NCBI GenBank assembly: GCA_950295325.1
Contig: OX485808.1
Coordinates: forward strand, 6,326,501-6,390,500
Length of the DNA stretch: 64,000 nucleotides
Reading direction: 5' to 3'
From: Polytrichum commune
Lineage: Eukaryota; Streptophyta; Polytrichopsida; Polytrichales; Polytrichaceae
The position numbers and the translations under genes were made by a program. A model generated the notes under the pieces. That model searched no databases. It saw nothing but the letters and a program-made list of their open reading frames with translations, and was not told the DNA's origin. Positions 36,301-47,700 of this stretch are shown here, one piece after another. How positions within the stretch are numbered: the stretch's first letter is position 1; the number at the start of each line of letters is the position of its first letter.

Positions 36301-36943
36301 TAGGGTGGTGCGAGAGTAGTTTGGTTGTCGTCGAGTTTCCTTTTGTTGTGTACAAGATAGATATGGTATTTAATGGCATTTTGATTTCATGAGAGTCTTG
36401 ATGTTATTCTTTGGAATTTTGAGGTCAATTAGTTTTTCAATGGATTGTTCGTGTATAACTCCTCTTACTCCTGCTATAATAGTGATAAGGGGGTTTGTTT
36501 TTCAGCCTTTGTTTCGTATATTATTGATTAGTGGGTTGTATTTTGCATGTTTTTGTGTGAGGGCATGTTCGGGGAATATGTCGTGGCAGTATGTGAATTC
36601 AATGAATTGTATTGTGTATGTGTGTGTGAAGGTAGTAATGGGGTTGAAGTGTGGTTTGGGGCGCCTAGTATGCAAAGGATATCTGGTCTTAGTCTGGCTT
36701 GACATTGGCAACTTGTTTGTGGGCATGTACATTCTATTAGCCATTATGGGACAGTTTGTTCTTGGTTCATGTTATTGAGGTTGCCTGCGTTTGTCAGAGT
36801 GTAGTATCGGGTGTGTTTGTTGGCTTGTAGTGTCTGAGTGATGAGCTGTACCACCTTATTGTGGCGAGCTATTCTTAGGCCTTTCAAATAAAAGTGCTCG
36901 CACATTGATAGTAAGTGGGGCCATGTATCTCTGTCGTTTTGTG

Positions 36944-38763
36944 TCATAGTGTACAATTGGGGTTTTGGAATTTAAGGGGCCAAAAGATGTTTTTCCTATG
37001 GCTGCCCATGTATTGGGCATATGTAAATTTTAGTGTTTGGGTGATTTGGGCATCCGTTACTTCTTTATTTTTCCAAAAATGATTGGAGAGTTTTTGATTT
37101 ATTTGTTTGTTAGTTAGCCATTTTTCTATGTATGGGAATTTGTTTTGGGCATTTGCTAATTTGCGGTTGTCGTGTGCTTTTATTATGAATTTGTGTATGT
37201 TTCTAATGGCTCCATTGTGTGTGGATGTTGGGCAGCTTCCTAGCCAGTAGGGTGAGGCATGTGCTAGGTGTATGTGGGATATGGTTGATGGTTTTTCCTT
37301 AAGCGTCCCCTCATTAGCTAATGTATCAGCTATTTCATTTCCCATGATGCCCGTGTGGGCCCGTACTTTGTGGATGTGGATTAAATGTGGGGTCCAGTAT
37401 ATTTGATGTATTATGGCTGCTATAAAGAGTTTATTAGGGTGGTGTAGTATGTGATTATTGATTAAATATATGTTGTTAAGGTTGTATGTGAATATGTGTG
37501 TGTCAATTTGAGATTTTTGTATGGTTTTGATGGCGATGAGTATAGCGTTTAGTTATGCCCTTAGGATAGTTTGCTATCCTGGTAATCATTATGATATGTG
37601 GGTGTTATTGTTGGGGCTATATATTCCAAAGCCTGCCATGTTGCCTTTTATTTGTCCTTCATAATTTTTAGAAGGGGGGATAAATGACCCGTTTGTGTAT
37701 ATGCAATGTTGCGGGTGATATTTGAGAGGTTGTCGGTGATAGTATTTGGTTGGTAGCGTTATTGGGGGGATGTTTATTGTTGTGGGGGTATTATTTTTGG
37801 GTGTATTTTTTCATGTGTTTGAGAATTTAATGCGATAGTTTGGTTTTGTGGTTTTAATGAGATATGTGTCTATGTGTGTGTTAGTGGTGTGTTTTAATAT
37901 GTGTGCTAGTTCGTGTGGAGTTTGTAGGTTGGGTGTTAGGTTTGCTTGGCTATGTATGCAGATTATTGATGTGAGCGATGATTCTATATATTGGTAGTAT
38001 TTTGGCCATTCCGGTGGGGGGTTATATTGTATGGTATGTGGGGGGATGGTGGCCATTGTGTGTATGTCAACATTTGTGGTTAGTGGGATTTGTTGTGATG
38101 ACCAATCTTTGTGATTAACTATGAGGATGGTGATTATATTTGTATCTTCTTTGGCTGTTGTGATGGCCCATTGGATGGCTTTTATAGTTGTGTTGTGGTC
38201 TGTGGGGTATGCCAGGCCAATGCCTTGCCATTTGGAGGATTGCACATGTCCCATGGAGCCAAAAATGTTGTCCCGGTTGTGAGGTGAGTAGTATTGTGTG
38301 AGTTGTAGGGGGCATGTGAGTGGGGATGAGTAGTACGAGTGTGTCATTTTAAAGGATTCTATTAGTATTTTAGTAATTGCCAAGTGTAGTGTGTGGTGTA
38401 GGTTTTTTGGTTGTATTTTTTTTGGTTTTTTCTTGGGGAGTATAGTTATGTATCTTTGTATAAGCCATAATATTTATGTTTCAAAGTTTTGGGGAGGGGG
38501 TTGTAGGGAATTATTTAGGTGTGTGAGGTTATTATGGGAGAATTGATTCCGTAGCCATTGTAGACGTTTGGTAGTGACGGTGGCCATGTATTTCCCTCTA
38601 TGGTCGTATATGTTAGCTTCGGAGTTTTGTATTTGGATGGTTGGTTGGTTTGTATGTATGTCTTTGTCAGGGTTGCACTCTTGTGTGGATAGTTTGAGGT
38701 TGGTGTCAGGCCAAACCCACCACCCTTAAGCGTCCTAGTCCGAGTGATGGGTTTGGAGATCAC
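36944..38763 (-). pseudogene. LINE-type retrotransposon, 3' part with RNase H (decayed)
   Basis: The minus strand here is A/C-rich and carries a broken coding region. At 37703-37593 it reads CIYTNGSFIPPSKNYEG and GNMAGFGIYSPNNNTHI, the start of an RNase H domain, with TNGS where active enzymes have TDGS. At about 37500-37290 it continues KVRAHTGIMGNEIADTLANEG, the C-terminal RNase H motif, followed by a tail of about 110 residues to 36944. Stops and a frame change lie between the pieces. Upstream, 38383-37811 is a 190-codon frame (NHKDWSSQQIPL, PPPEWPKYYQYIESSLTSII) that looks conserved but that I do not recognise, and 38763-38515 is a further piece. RNase H removes the RNA strand during retrotransposition. 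This copy is dead. The reverse transcriptase end of apparently the same element is at 43381-43800. Confidence 0.75.
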
Positions 38764-39268
38764 ATGTGTAGCATGAAACTTGTAGTAACATGAAATGTAC
38801 GTTCCACCTTGATGGACTCACAACTTACTTCAGGTCATGCCATTTTATTAATGTGATCCTCTTGCATAGGTACATCCTTGGCTTTCTCAAGAGTCCACCC
38901 CACCGCCTTTGTCACGCATGCCCTCAAGGATTTCCCCCTTGCGAGCTTGGTCCTGGCTGACGATTCTTCACTAGTGCATGACACCTCGTTGAGGCTTTGG
39001 CGTGTTGATTCCATGAGGCACGTTAGTCTTTAATACAAGTGTTAAAAAACACTTCTATAACTTGTCGTCGTCTTCTTTTCCATGATTTCCCCACAACTCT
39101 TTCACAAGTTCACACCTTAATGCGACCACTGACCAACTAGCTTGACCCAACTAGCTTAACAATCTAGTCTAACTATCTGACCTAACTAACTAGCCTCTTA
39201 ACTAGACTAACCGCGCACCCAGTTTAAACTAGTCGTAACTTAATTGGCCGAACCCAGATTAGGCACAA

Positions 39269-39552
39269 CAGTAACAGGGCTTCGGCCACAAGAGTAGTAG
39301 AGCTTCGGCCCACAGTAGTAGGGCTTCGGCCACAACAGTAGCAGAGCTTCGGCCAACAGTAGCAGAGCTTCGGCCCACAGTAGCAGGGCTTCGGCCACAA
39401 CAGTAGCAGGGCTTCGGCCACAACAGTAACAGAGCTTTGGCCACAACTGTAGCAGGGCTTCGGCCACCACAGTAGCAGAGCTTCGGCCCACAGTAGCAGG
39501 GCTTCGGCCACAACAGTAACAGGGCTTCGGCCACAACAGTAGCAGAGGCCGA
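39269..39552. repeat. Minisatellite, 12 units of 21-23 bp
   Basis: Twelve tandem units of GGCTTCGGCCACAACAGTAG-type sequence, some with a shorter GGCCCACAGTAG form, and alternating AGGGC / AGAGC joins. All three minus-strand frames are open across it, giving Ala/Leu/Pro/Cys-rich repetitive peptides that are not genes. Confidence 0.9.
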
Positions 39553-39606
39553 AACCTAGCTTAGGCCTAACCCAACTTAAAACCCACAAAATCAAGTACT
39601 AATAAT

Positions 39607-39705
39607 CCAACATAAATCTAAATGCCATAAATCTAGATACCATGAGTCTAAACGCTATAAATCTAAACACTATAACACTAAATGCTAGAAATTGAACACT
39701 ATGAG
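39607..39705. repeat. Degenerate short tandem repeat, about 17-bp unit
   Basis: Five to six imperfect units of AAATCTAAAYRCYATA. Next to the 12-unit minisatellite and within the same inserted segment. Confidence 0.6.
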
Positions 39706-40269
39706 CTAAGCTCTTGTTTCTAAGTGCCTTAAATCCAAGACTACATCCAACAATGTGAAGCTAACTTCAAGACTAATTAGTCTTGGTTCTTCACCTTGAA
39801 ACCTTGCACACACACGTGCTCCTCTTTTGCTTCCCACACACCCACACTTATAACACATGGGGTGCCAAGGAGCACGAAGGAAAGAGGGAGAGAGAGAGGG
39901 GAGAGTGAGGGTTATATAGTGAGGTGAAAGGAAGGAGGTGAGCACCCCCAAGGCTCAAGATAAACCTTTTGATCCCTTCCTACTTTGTAGGCTCTCATCC
40001 TATCCTTTAAGCCTTCAACTCTTAAACCAACAACATAGATCCTAATTCAAACATTTAACTCAAGGAGCTACCCTTGGTTCACCACACACTATGCTCACCT
40101 AACTAAGGAACTTTCTTCACACCGCTAAACTTCTAATCAACCACTCCACATGAGCCTAAGGCCTAAACATAACTTCACTCAAGCCTCACTCTTTTTATAT
40201 TTTTGTGAATAATCATAAAATATTAAAACATAACTTCTAATAGTTTCAAAGGGTTAAGAACACATGTGG

Positions 40270-41141
40270 GCACCATTTTGGGTTCACATTTGGTGATTTT
40301 TAAGGGGGGGTGTATATATTTGTTGTCCTTTGATTGGGTGTGGTTGATGAGATTAGCGTATGTTTGGATCATTTTCTGTTCTATTTGTTTTTTGTGGTAT
40401 TATGTTATGCATAGTATATTATGTTCCAATAGTATACTATCCGGGTGTGGTAGTTCTTCTTCTTTGTGCCATTATTGTGTGGTCCCTTGTGGTAATTGCC
40501 ATTGGCATATGTACATTCTTTGGATTGCTTGTGCTCCCCATTTGTCTCTTTTGGTATTGATTTTTTCATCGATTATGGTTTGGAATGTTTGTCCTAATGC
40601 TGCTTGTGGGGGAGGGGGGGCGTCTTATGTATGTGTATTTTGTGGGGGTGTCTGTTGTGCATGTTAAGGGTGGTTTATTTGTGTTGTGGGTGTTGGTGGG
40701 ATAGGGAATACTATTGAGGCTTGTTGAACGGCTTCTTTGATAGTTTTACGTATGTGCTTGCATGTGGTTTGGAATTCTTTTAGTGTGAGTATGGCTTTAG
40801 TATCTGGGATTTAGATTTGTGGTAGTGTGGTAGTGTGGTGATGCCAGACATGTATAGTTTGTCTAGGTATTTTTGGGTTTTGGTTTTGGAGTTTTCCGTC
40901 CGATTGTCGTAATTTGTGTTGGTTCTCCATGCTTTTTCTAGTGGGGTTTTTTAATGGGGAATGCGCGAATCACAGTGGTGACGAGTATTTCATATTCTCT
41001 TTCTAGAAGAAATAGTGTTTTGGCTATGGGTGATCGTATACACGCTTGTTGTTTGAATTTAGGGAGGTAAAGTAAGCCTCCGTATTTGTCCACTATGTCA
41101 CTACTAGAGATTGTGTACAATCTAGACATGTAACATGACAT
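40270..41141 (-). pseudogene. LINE-type retrotransposon, middle part (decayed)
   Basis: The minus strand is again A/C-rich and broken into short frames. The longest reads VDKYGGLLYLPKFKQQACIR and LLEREYEILVTTVIRAFPI (41141-40938), then KAWRTNTNYDNRTE and KTQKYLDKLYMSGITTL in the same general direction, and later INTKRDKWGAQAIQRMYIC. Stops interrupt it. It joins the 36.9-38.8 kb part across the inserted segment 38767-40262. I do not recognise a named domain here. It belongs with the LINE by strand, composition and continuity. Confidence 0.55.
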
Positions 41142-41499
41142 GTATTGAAGTAAACAAAGACGTGACTTAATAACATATATTACTAGAAATTGTGTTGTCT
41201 ACGACATGTTTTGGAGGACCATGCCCTACACCCCCATGGATCGTTGCTTTGGACATATGTTTAGGACCATTGCTTATGATGTCTGAATATACTAATTGTT
41301 TTACGGGCTCCACACTAAATTATTACTTAACGTTAAAACGTGCATGCATGTGTAGGGCTATCATTGGTTGATATGCTGAATAATGCGTACACCAATTTTT
41401 TAAAAGAGATATCCATCATTAGTAAGTCCAATCCTCACCTCCCGAGCCTTGCCATCTATAAGCACCTATAGTTCTAAGTCCCTAGCCACTTACCTAGTA
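41142..41499. other. Non-coding flank of the pogo element
   Basis: Short stretch between LINE remnant and the pogo element. Its last part (about 41440-41497) may be the body of the SINE whose head is at 42421-42508, split by the pogo insertion. Confidence 0.35.
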
Positions 41500-42412
41500 C
41501 AGTCCACCCTCTATAAGTGTTACCTCTATAAGTGTTAAAATTTCATAAGTGTTAACATTTTTTCTACTCCCTACTTGGGAAGACTACAATAACGTTAAGT
41601 GTTAAGTGTTAACTGATTGGCTACTCCCCTCTTTGTAATTTTGCCCTCTATATCTGTTAACTTATTATTATACTATATAATACCATACAATACAATATAT
41701 TGTAACATAGCACATGTAATATACTGTAACATACTGTAACATACCCCCCATTTAGAAATTATTAGGGTTTAGGATATTGACTGCAAGTCCCTCCTTCGTC
41801 AACTCACTTTACCCTAGCAGGTTGAGCCAGTCTACTAGCGTTCGAATTTCTGAGAATGTTGTTTTCGAATTTCAGACTTGTAGGGCAAATCACATACCAT
41901 TAGAAAGCTATTGAGGAGAATTTGACTTGAATAATCCTTACCAACCATCCAATGAGGAATTGATGGAGATGTTCAACCCATATTCCTTTGTTGAGGAGGA
42001 GGATGACACTGAAACTCTTGCATCTGAACCTATAGCCCTTGTGTGTTACAAGGATGTGCTGTCTTCACTTCAAACTTTACGTCATTATCTTGAGCAGAGG
42101 TCTACTGATGTTATGCATTTGGTCAAGAAATTAGAAAAGTTTGAGAAAGAGATTGATCACCTACATGTGAATCAGCTCCAACAGACCTCTATAGATGCCT
42201 TCTTCCATCCTAGAGGAGTGTAAATGGAGGAGTGAGACTCCTCAATTGTATTTTGGAACTTCATTTGGTATTATAACAATATTTTACTTGTGTTACATTT
42301 ATACGTGTTATGTTTTGATTTGTTAAACTCTATATTTCTATAAGTGTTAACACTCTATAAGTGTTAACAATATTACCACTCCCAATTGTTAACACTTATA
42401 GAGGGTGGACTG
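41500..42412. mobile_element. Deleted pogo/Tigger-type (Tc1-mariner) transposon
   Basis: A 913-bp element with perfect 23-base terminal inverted repeats, beginning CAGTCCACCCTCTATAAGTG, flanked by the TA dinucleotide on both sides (41498-41499 and 42413-42414). CAG ends and a TA target are hallmarks of pogo-like Tc1/mariner elements. CTATAAGTGTTA is repeated just inside both ends. It encodes only the C-terminal tail of a transposase (41915-42223), so it is an internally deleted, non-autonomous copy. Confidence 0.9.
41915..42223 (+). pseudogene. C-terminal remnant of a pogo/Tigger transposase
   Basis: An open frame of about 100 codons ending at TAA 42221-42223 without a good start codon. The sequence is acidic first (FVEEEDDTETLASEP), then helical (LQTLRHYLEQRSTDVMHLVK), and ends QLQQTSIDAFF. 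This tail, with a 'LRxYLEQ' helix and a closing 'Q(T/S)xxDxFF', is typical of the C terminus of DDE transposases of the Tigger/CENP-B-like group. The DNA-binding and catalytic domains are missing, so this piece cannot work alone. It is enclosed by the element's terminal repeats. Confidence 0.7.
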
Positions 42413-42420
42413 TAGGCTAA

Positions 42421-42508
42421 GCCTAGGGCGGGGGCCAAGGGGTTTGATCCTTGAACCTCTTAGCTCCCACATAGAGGCCTTAGCCACTAAGCCACCACTC
42501 CGCGCATG
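42421..42508 (-). mobile_element. tRNA-derived SINE head
   Basis: On the minus strand GTGGTGGCTTAGTGGCTAAG is a good A box and D-arm, and AGAGGTTCAAGGATCAAACC, about 30 bases on, is a good B box. This spacing marks a pol III promoter of a tRNA-derived SINE. The body continues on that strand into the pogo element's target site, so the pogo copy seems to have split the SINE. No T-arm consensus fits a functional tRNA. Confidence 0.6.
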
Positions 42509-42529
42509 ATACATTAGATGTATTTAAAA

Positions 42530-43110
42530 CATTTGTATATAGAGGCCCCAAGTTACTCTTCATTTTTTATTTATTGTATACAATATAATATCAACTATAT
42601 ACGGCATAAATTATTTACTGTCTCTTATTTATTGCTTATAATTTATAGTATAGTATTTGTTGTATACATCCTATAATTTACTATTAAATGTCTCGTATTT
42701 ATAGTTTATATTATCATATTTACTATGTACTGCCTAATATTCCATGTTTATAGTATAGTATATAATATATTTATAGTATATAATATATTTATTTTAGTAT
42801 GTTATTATTATCTACTCTATATAGTATTTTATTTAATACTTATGGTATGATATTTAATATTTAATATTTATAGTATATTATTACTATTAATGGTCTGATG
42901 TTTATTATTTATATTTTAAATATTTTAAATAGTATTTTTAAACTTTCAATATGTTATTTTTATCTATTGTATATAGTATATTATCTACTATTTATGATAT
43001 TATGATATTATTTTATTTCTATTAATGGTGTACTATTCTTAGTTACTATTTATAGTATATTATTTTACTATTAACGGTCTTTTATTTATTATATACTGGA
43101 AACTATCTAT
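42530..43110. repeat. AT-rich low-complexity tract
   Basis: About 580 bases made of variants of TATAGTATATTATT, TATTTATTATTTAT and TTTATAGTAT, without open frames. It is probably a degenerate microsatellite. Confidence 0.75.
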
Positions 43111-43380
43111 CGTTTACTGTGTACGTGATTTTCCACATACGCCTTAAAAATTACCGACCAAATTTCACACAATCTATTGGGCAAATTGTTTGATGTTGAT
43201 GTGAGTCATCCTATAAATACTATCGGGGCATCAATGTGTTAATAATGACTATTTTCCAACACTTATACTAGAAACATGTCGATTTTTTTTTTTAATGAAG
43301 TGTTGGTCCAATTAGCACATGCGTGCTAAAACACTGTACTAAAAACCATTGTTTCTCTTGTAGTGTGTGTTTGGCTAGTC

Positions 43381-43800
43381 CTTGGTAGATGATGCCTAAT
43401 TGTCGTGGGTCATAAAGGGCATGTATTAATTGTTGTCCTATGCAGCGTATGTAGTCTGGTAGAAACGAGGTTACATTAATGCCGAAGTTTTCATGGGGGA
43501 GGTGGATGAGGATGTTGGCAGTGCTTTTGGGTATATTGCATATTTCCTTGGTTAGTTAACTGATGATCTTGTCTAGTTTCTGGTTTGGAGAATGAAACAG
43601 CGTAGTAGGCATATGCGATTCGGGGCTTGATAACAATGTTTAAAATTTTAATTTTTTGTGTGGGCTAGCCGGTGAGTTGGTTAGTAGTTGGCTTTGTTGT
43701 TTGACCTTCTTGAGTGTTGTTTCCTTTTGTAAGTTCCATTTTAATGATGGGGTTAGGTGTATTCCTAGGTATATGTATGGTTCGTTTTGGGTGAGCACCT
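43381..43800 (-). pseudogene. LINE-type reverse transcriptase, C-terminal part
   Basis: The minus strand encodes EPYIYLGIHLTPSLKWNLQK, the 'YLGI' region that follows the palm of LINE reverse transcriptases. A connecting part with LIKPR-like text and AYAYYAVSFSKPE follows. After a frame change it reads KEICNIPKSTANILIHLPHE, FGINVTSFLPDYIRCIGQQL and IHALYDPRQLGIIYQGLAKH. The catalytic palm (YxDD) is not present, so the copy is 5'-truncated at about 43800. It is on the same strand and in the right order to be the front of the LINE remnant at 36944-41141, with a block of later insertions between. Confidence 0.75.
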
Positions 43801-43884
43801 AATGTAAGTAGGTGCTAAGATGATTGACTTGGGTGCACAAACATCTCGTGTCTGGTAATACCCACCACACAAACCAATAATTCA

Positions 43885-43938
43885 CATAACATTACTCAAC
43901 ACCCACTCTTTGATCAGTGGGTGATGAGTAATGTTATG
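43885..43938. repeat. Short near-perfect hairpin
   Basis: Two 23-base arms, CATAACATTACTCAACACCC-ACT and its complement with one mismatch, around an 8-base loop. It may be the core of a small foldback MITE. Confidence 0.85.
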
Positions 43939-44014
43939 CAGCTAGTATTGTAATAGAAACATTCAGCTACAGAAGGCCTTTCATTAAATTACATATATTG
44001 TATCGTATTGACTT

Positions 44015-44460
44015 CACTAAACATTGTATTTGATCACACTTGCTATTTGGAATGCCAAAATTCTTTGTTGCATATATTCTTTCTTTTTCGACAAAGGTCG
44101 AATTGTTTGTTTGGACATTATAACTTTCCTTGGTTAAAACATTACATTAAAAGCAAAAAGATATAGCATATTGTAACTCCATCTAGCAAGTGACACTACC
44201 TATGATCGGGGAGAACCGGCAGTTAGTTACAAATGAACCGGTTGAGTTTGAGAACTAACTGGTTGAAGTTCAAGATTGCAGGAAAGTTACCAATCATCAT
44301 CGATCATTTTAGAGGAATTTATAGAATATACCCCAATTTAATAAAGGAAAACCGAAGGATGTCAACATGCAACCGGTTGGACTTGCAAACACTAGGATCT
44401 CGACCGATTATGCCCAAAATCTCCCCGATCATTGGACACTACATACAATATTTAGCGTAG
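44015..44460. mobile_element. MITE family B, copy 2, split by family E
   Basis: The left part (44015-44203) runs from CACTAAACATTGTATTTGAT and CTTGCTATTTGGA to GTAACTCCATCTAGCAAGTG. The short right part (44431-44460) holds CACTACATACAATATTTAG. Together they match the family B copy at 49755. Between them sits a complete family E element, so E inserted into B. Confidence 0.65.
44204..44430. mobile_element. MITE family E, copy 2
   Basis: A 227-bp element with ends GATCGGGGAGA...TCTCCCCGATC, matching 33833-34058 nearly throughout (GAACCGGCAGTT, GGATGTCAACATG, AACCGGTTGGACTTGCAAAC). It lies inside a family B element. Non-coding. Confidence 0.8.
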
Positions 44461-44771
44461 TATAGGCCCATGCCATCCTGACCTTTTCCATCCGTGCATA
44501 TGACCCATCATTCTACTGTTAGTCCCCCCACCTTCCGGAAACAATGGGAAATGTTGGGAAAAGCCACCCATCCCCACCACCACGTTGTCCGTTGTATACC
44601 TAAAGACCACTCCAACATCATGCCCCTTGAGCCCTCTGTGTGTCGAAGCTCGTACTACAAGCCCGTGAGGTTTCTGTAGAGGGCTCTCTGTTGCATATTC
44701 ACAAGTGCTGGTACTAACTAGTTTCCACATGGGATATAAGTGGGTCTTGGTGAATGTGAGCATGACACGTG

Positions 44772-47700
44772 GCAAGTTATGAGGGGGGAATATTGATTTT
44801 GTGTGGGAATAGAGAGTCCTCAACGGTAATCCCCTCATGCATGTTGATGTGCGGGGCAAACCTTGTGGGGGCTATGGACAGAGGCGAGAGAAAATCTTCT
44901 CATACAAGTGTCCCTTTTATTGGCAAGAGGGAATCACCACAAACAAATGCAAGGGTCTCATCCATCTAGCATGAATGAGAAAATCATTCACACTCCATAG
45001 CTCCCTTCCGTTCCCCTCACTGTGCATCCATCCATTCATCCATCTATTCATCCATCTATCCATCCATCATGAAATCGCATTTTAATCGATTTGAGACAAG
45101 AATTACCCTTGAAGAACCCGGATTAGTCTAGTGAGAGTCATTTGAAATGAATCGTCACAAACCTGTCAATTGCAAACTTGGATGGATGAGAAATTGCTTG
45201 TATGCGAGGGATTTCTTCATTTGTGGCCCCAGCATGCCTTGCCCCACACATATTGTGAAATGTGCCAGAATGAAGTCCCCGGGCTTGTTACATCGGGTGA
45301 AGGGTGCCAGTGTTTTGTGTGCCCCGGCGGTAGGATAGACCAATGGATGAGCTGCATGGATGAGTTTGTGTCGGGGAGAACAAGTAACCATGGATGAATG
45401 AAAGGGAGGATGGGGGGATGGATGATGGGGCGAGGACATTGTCAGTCGAGAGGCTCGAGCTTTATGTATTATATGTGGCCACCTCACCTTGTCCTTGCGT
45501 CCACAATGAGCGCTCTTCCTTGCCTTGTCTCGTGCATGCCAATCGGCTCAAATAATCCGATAAACAAGGCCAAGAGCAAGGATTCTAGTTGCACGTAAGA
45601 GTAGACGGAGTACATGGAGATGAGATCGAGGTATGTAACCTCACAAAATTACCCAACCTAGATTGCCATATGTTTGGTGAGGTGTTACCACACGATTTGT
45701 TAACCTACCTAGTATTTAGTGCCATTGGGGCACACAACACGACTAAATAGGGCAACCCCCATCCCATGTAAACAATAGAATGGCATGCGCTTGACATGGA
45801 CTTGTTCACTGCATCATTCAATATATATATATATATATATGAATGACGTATTGCTTGGAAACCAAAGGTGAGAGCAAATTATTTCATAATAGTGTACCTC
45901 TCATTCATCCCACATGAAGCCTTGAAGTAGTTTGCAATTTGTTGTGAGCAAGACAAGTAGTATTGGTGATAATAAGGTGGAGGTATGTATATACAACCAT
46001 GAGCATCAACATATATGACCAAAACAGAAAATATCTACTCGTTACTAGATTTTTCTAAAACCACAACATTTTATTTTAAGTATCATGAGAGAAATGTATT
46101 TATGCTCATTAAAGGGAGTAGAAAGAGAACTAATTTTAATACTTCCAATTTATAGAACTAAGATACACTTTTTGGAGAATTGATATAGTCATGCTTTGGA
46201 TAGCCCACCCCACATGTGGTTATATCCTTGAGTCATTCTCTCGAACTTACTATTTTCTCTTATGTTATCAATCCTCCTTATAAGATAGCCTCCTTCTCAT
46301 ACTATTCACATTTAGTATTTTGTAATTGCAACTATATGTGATACGGTTTATTTTCAGCACAATCACAACAATTGTATGACATTCTCAGTTGTAAATGGAT
46401 TGCATTCTATTTTTAGTATGACACCTTAAATTATGATAGTTGAGTTATAAATAGACATACTCTACATTCATTACATTCTATTTTAGTACATCTCTTAATT
46501 CTATGAAAGTTTAGATGTAATAGTTACAATCTACTTTTAGAAAGGAAAAATATAATAAATAGTTTTGTCAATATCATCATATACTCAATTTCATCATAAT
46601 AAATATAATGTCATAGCACCTTTTATGTTCATACGACTTGTTGTATTTGAATTCCCAAGGCAATCAATCACAATTTTGAGTCTTAAATAATGTAGGTTCA
46701 AGTATCATTATAGAATGAAGAATGATATCGTAATGAAATAAATACGTCAGGATTTTATTTTAATTTGGTTCATGTTGAGCATTTGACAACTCTAGACTCA
46801 TACCGACATTGATTTAGGAAGATATATGTGTTCAATTATCAAGCGTCCTTGCATGCAACCTTATACATTCTCATTCCGAGATTCTTTACTTTTTTCTTTC
46901 TCTCAATAATTTCCTTAATGTCTCTAAAGTACCCAACTCCACTCACCAACTTTGTAATGCAACTATTCTCAAGGTGTGCTAACATTAATCCTAACTCTAC
47001 ATTGATCCTAACTTTAATATAGGAGGAGATGGCGCCTCACATGTGCCCACCTTCCTAGATGACCAAATCTGTTATGACTTTTACGAAGATGAGGAATGCC
47101 CCTTTATAATCTAGTTCAAGAAGAGATCAATTCCCTTTATCTTCATTTACATCTTCTATGTGGTAGATATTTTGTACCGATATCTTTTGTACCAGATTGA
47201 TACCTCGGGGTTGGTTGATATCTTTTGTGCCCGAGTTGATGCCCTTAGGGCTGGTTGAAAACTGGCAAGCCCAAGCTTGGGACCAGGTCAATATCCGCCA
47301 ATATCTCTTGAAAAGGGGTCTTGTTCCCCCCCCCCCCCCACCATCTACAAGACACGCGAAATCTTTAGATGGAACGGAGTAGGCCTAGAATACCGTACGG
47401 ATCACAACACAACCTTAGAATCATTCCTATCTAGAGTATACACTTCATTTGTAGAATTGTGGCTCATGGTTACAATAAATATTGTGTAATTTTCACCAAT
47501 CCATTTGGTAGCCTTGTAATCATACTTAAATTTATTACGGCCTAGATGTTTTCTGTAATATTGCAACATTACTTCGATGTGGGGATTGTTAGGATTTCTC
47601 CTCCCTAATTCCTCCGTTCGAGCAAGTAGGTCAACCGCATGCCTTAATACCCCAAATTGTTTCCCATTGCGCCTCCGCATAGCCTACACCCTACCCACCC

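Larger units (their letters stand above)
38767..40262. mobile_element. Probable solo LTR inserted in the LINE
   Basis: About 1.5 kb begins TGTAGCATG and ends AAGAACA, so it has TG...CA ends with TGT/ACA symmetry. It is flanked by CATG on both sides (38763-38766 and 40263-40266). Equivalently, CACATGTG occurs at both junctions. A/C-rich minus-strand LINE sequence stops at one edge and resumes at the other. The interior has no coding domain and contains two tandem-repeat tracts. A solo LTR is the best fit, but a second LTR copy for comparison is not in the window. Confidence 0.45.

Noticed and set aside
39224-39595. Three overlapping repetitive frames (CYCCGRSPATV-type peptides)
   Set aside because: They are translations of the 12-unit minisatellite in three frames.
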